DNA from: Mycoplasmatota bacterium
GTDB lineage: Bacteria > Bacillota_I > Bacilli_A > RF39 > UBA660
Length of the DNA: 7,607 nucleotides
NCBI GenBank assembly: GCA_012840755.1
Contig: DUWA01000068.1
Location: forward strand, 1-7,607
Direction of reading: 5' to 3'
This document shows positions 7,075 through 7,607 of the stretch, one piece after another. The notes beneath the pieces are model-generated. The model was not told the DNA's origin, did no database searches, and was given only the letters and a program-made list of their open reading frames with translations. The position numbers and the translations under genes are program-made. Within the stretch, counting starts at the first letter, position 1, and the number at the start of each line of letters is the position of its first letter.

Positions 7075-7257
7075 TTAATAATTGATTTAAAAGATAATAT
7101 TTTGTTAATTTTACTATGTGGCTATTTAATTTTTTGTGCAGTAATTGCAGTTTATAATTATAAGATCCAAAGTGATTATTGGTTTGAAATTAGAAAAGGA
7201 TATTATGAACAATGCCAATTTACAAATATTGGATCCATGATTAATTATGATAGTTGA
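7075..7257 (+). pseudogene. Remnant with one membrane segment, no proper start
   Basis: An open frame without an ATG or ribosome binding site before its coding-like part runs to TGA at 7255-7257. It reads as about 60 residues. A hydrophobic stretch ILLILLCGYLIFCAVIAVY, probably one membrane segment, is followed by a polar tail containing KIQSDYWFEIRKGYYEQCQF and ending NIGSMINYDS. The balanced residue mix, the single Trp as TGG and the sharp membrane-to-polar change look like real former or present coding sequence rather than AT noise. A TTG at 7102 could serve as start but would cut into the membrane segment, and no GGAGG-type site precedes it. The end overlaps an ATG at 7247 that opens the next piece in another frame. 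It may be a small membrane protein, or the 5'-truncated front of the same broken gene that continues downstream. I cannot name its family. Confidence 0.45.
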
Positions 7258-7607
7258 ATCAAATAATTTTTTTAAAAAACTAAAGAAAGGTTATTTTAAA
7301 AATTCACTTACGAGAATTGATTATGAAAAAATTTTTGAAAATTATATTTAGATTGTTTAAAATATGTATTTATAATTCCAATATTTTTAATTACTATATT
7401 TATTTGTTCTTATTTTCTTTCAGGTAATTTTGATTATGAATATAGTATTAAATTTTATACCTATGATATTTTTGAAATTGAAAATTATAAAAATTGGATT
7501 TTATTTTTGATTATATATTTAACTAATTTTATCTTGCACACTATATTTTTGATTAATATAGCTATATATAATTCTAAACATAATAAAAATTATTTACTGT
7601 ATATAAT
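7247..7607 (+). pseudogene. Frameshifted, partial multi-span membrane protein gene
   Basis: Two frames read as one protein. From ATG 7247 a 34-residue piece, beginning MIVESNNFFKKLKKGYFKNS and ending EKIFENYI, stops at TAG 7349-7351. Sense then resumes in the frame starting at TTA 7348 with LDCLKYVFIIPIFLITIFIC, a membrane segment, then SYFLSGNFDYEYSIKF and a polar loop. A second membrane segment, WILFLIIYLTNFILHTIFLI, is followed by NIAIYNSKHNKNYLLYI, which reaches the window end still open. Joining the pieces requires one lost base in the AT run near 7331-7350. The second piece has no start of its own. The layout (short basic N-terminus, large loop between first membrane spans, short Lys/Asn loop before the next) resembles ABC-2-type exporter permeases, but that is a guess from pattern only. 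G/C is very low (about 13-15% in 7381-7440 and 7501-7560). There is no clear ribosome binding site at 7247. Decay is likelier than programmed frameshifting; a sequencing error in a homopolymer is the other option. Confidence 0.55.

Noticed and set aside
7247..7351. Programmed frameshifting joining the pieces of the downstream membrane gene
   Set aside because: No stimulatory hairpin is visible, the start lacks a ribosome binding site, and the front piece has no start codon, so decay or a base-calling error explains it more simply.

Overview
The window is very AT-rich DNA from a low-GC Gram-positive-type bacterium (Bacillota or a Mycoplasmatota-like relative). Evidence for this is the composition, strong AGGAGG-type ribosome binding sites, TTGnnn/TATAAT promoters, a Phe-specific T-box leader in front of pheST, and the adjacent prfA-prmC pair. 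The genus cannot be fixed from the sequence. The standard code fits: all four Trp residues in the intact proteins use TGG, and the five intact genes end in TAA or TAG.

Layout, all on the + strand: (1) 1-145, intergenic DNA with a good promoter and ribosome binding site. (2) 146-1360, a 404-residue soluble protein that I do not recognise. (3) 1361-1474, a gap with a poor terminator candidate and a good promoter. (4) 1475-3286, prfA (release factor 1) and prmC (release-factor glutamine methyltransferase). (5) 3287-3595, a promoter and a complete T-box riboswitch with a TTC (Phe) specifier. (6) 3596-7016, pheS and pheT, the two subunits of phenylalanyl-tRNA synthetase. (7) 7018-7050, a 14-bp perfect terminator hairpin. 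(8) 7051-7607, no intact gene, but readable pieces of an AT-rich membrane protein gene lacking a proper start and broken by a frameshift; the last piece runs off the window.

The core of the window is translation. PrfA ends translation at UAA and UAG, PrmC methylates the Gln of its GGQ motif, and PheST charges tRNA-Phe under control of uncharged tRNA-Phe through the T-box. The main oddities are a PrmC that lacks about 40 residues of the usual N-terminal domain, the unknown 404-residue protein, and the decayed membrane gene after pheT. I found no convincing new multi-gene system: no mobile element, CRISPR array or toxin-antitoxin pair is visible.
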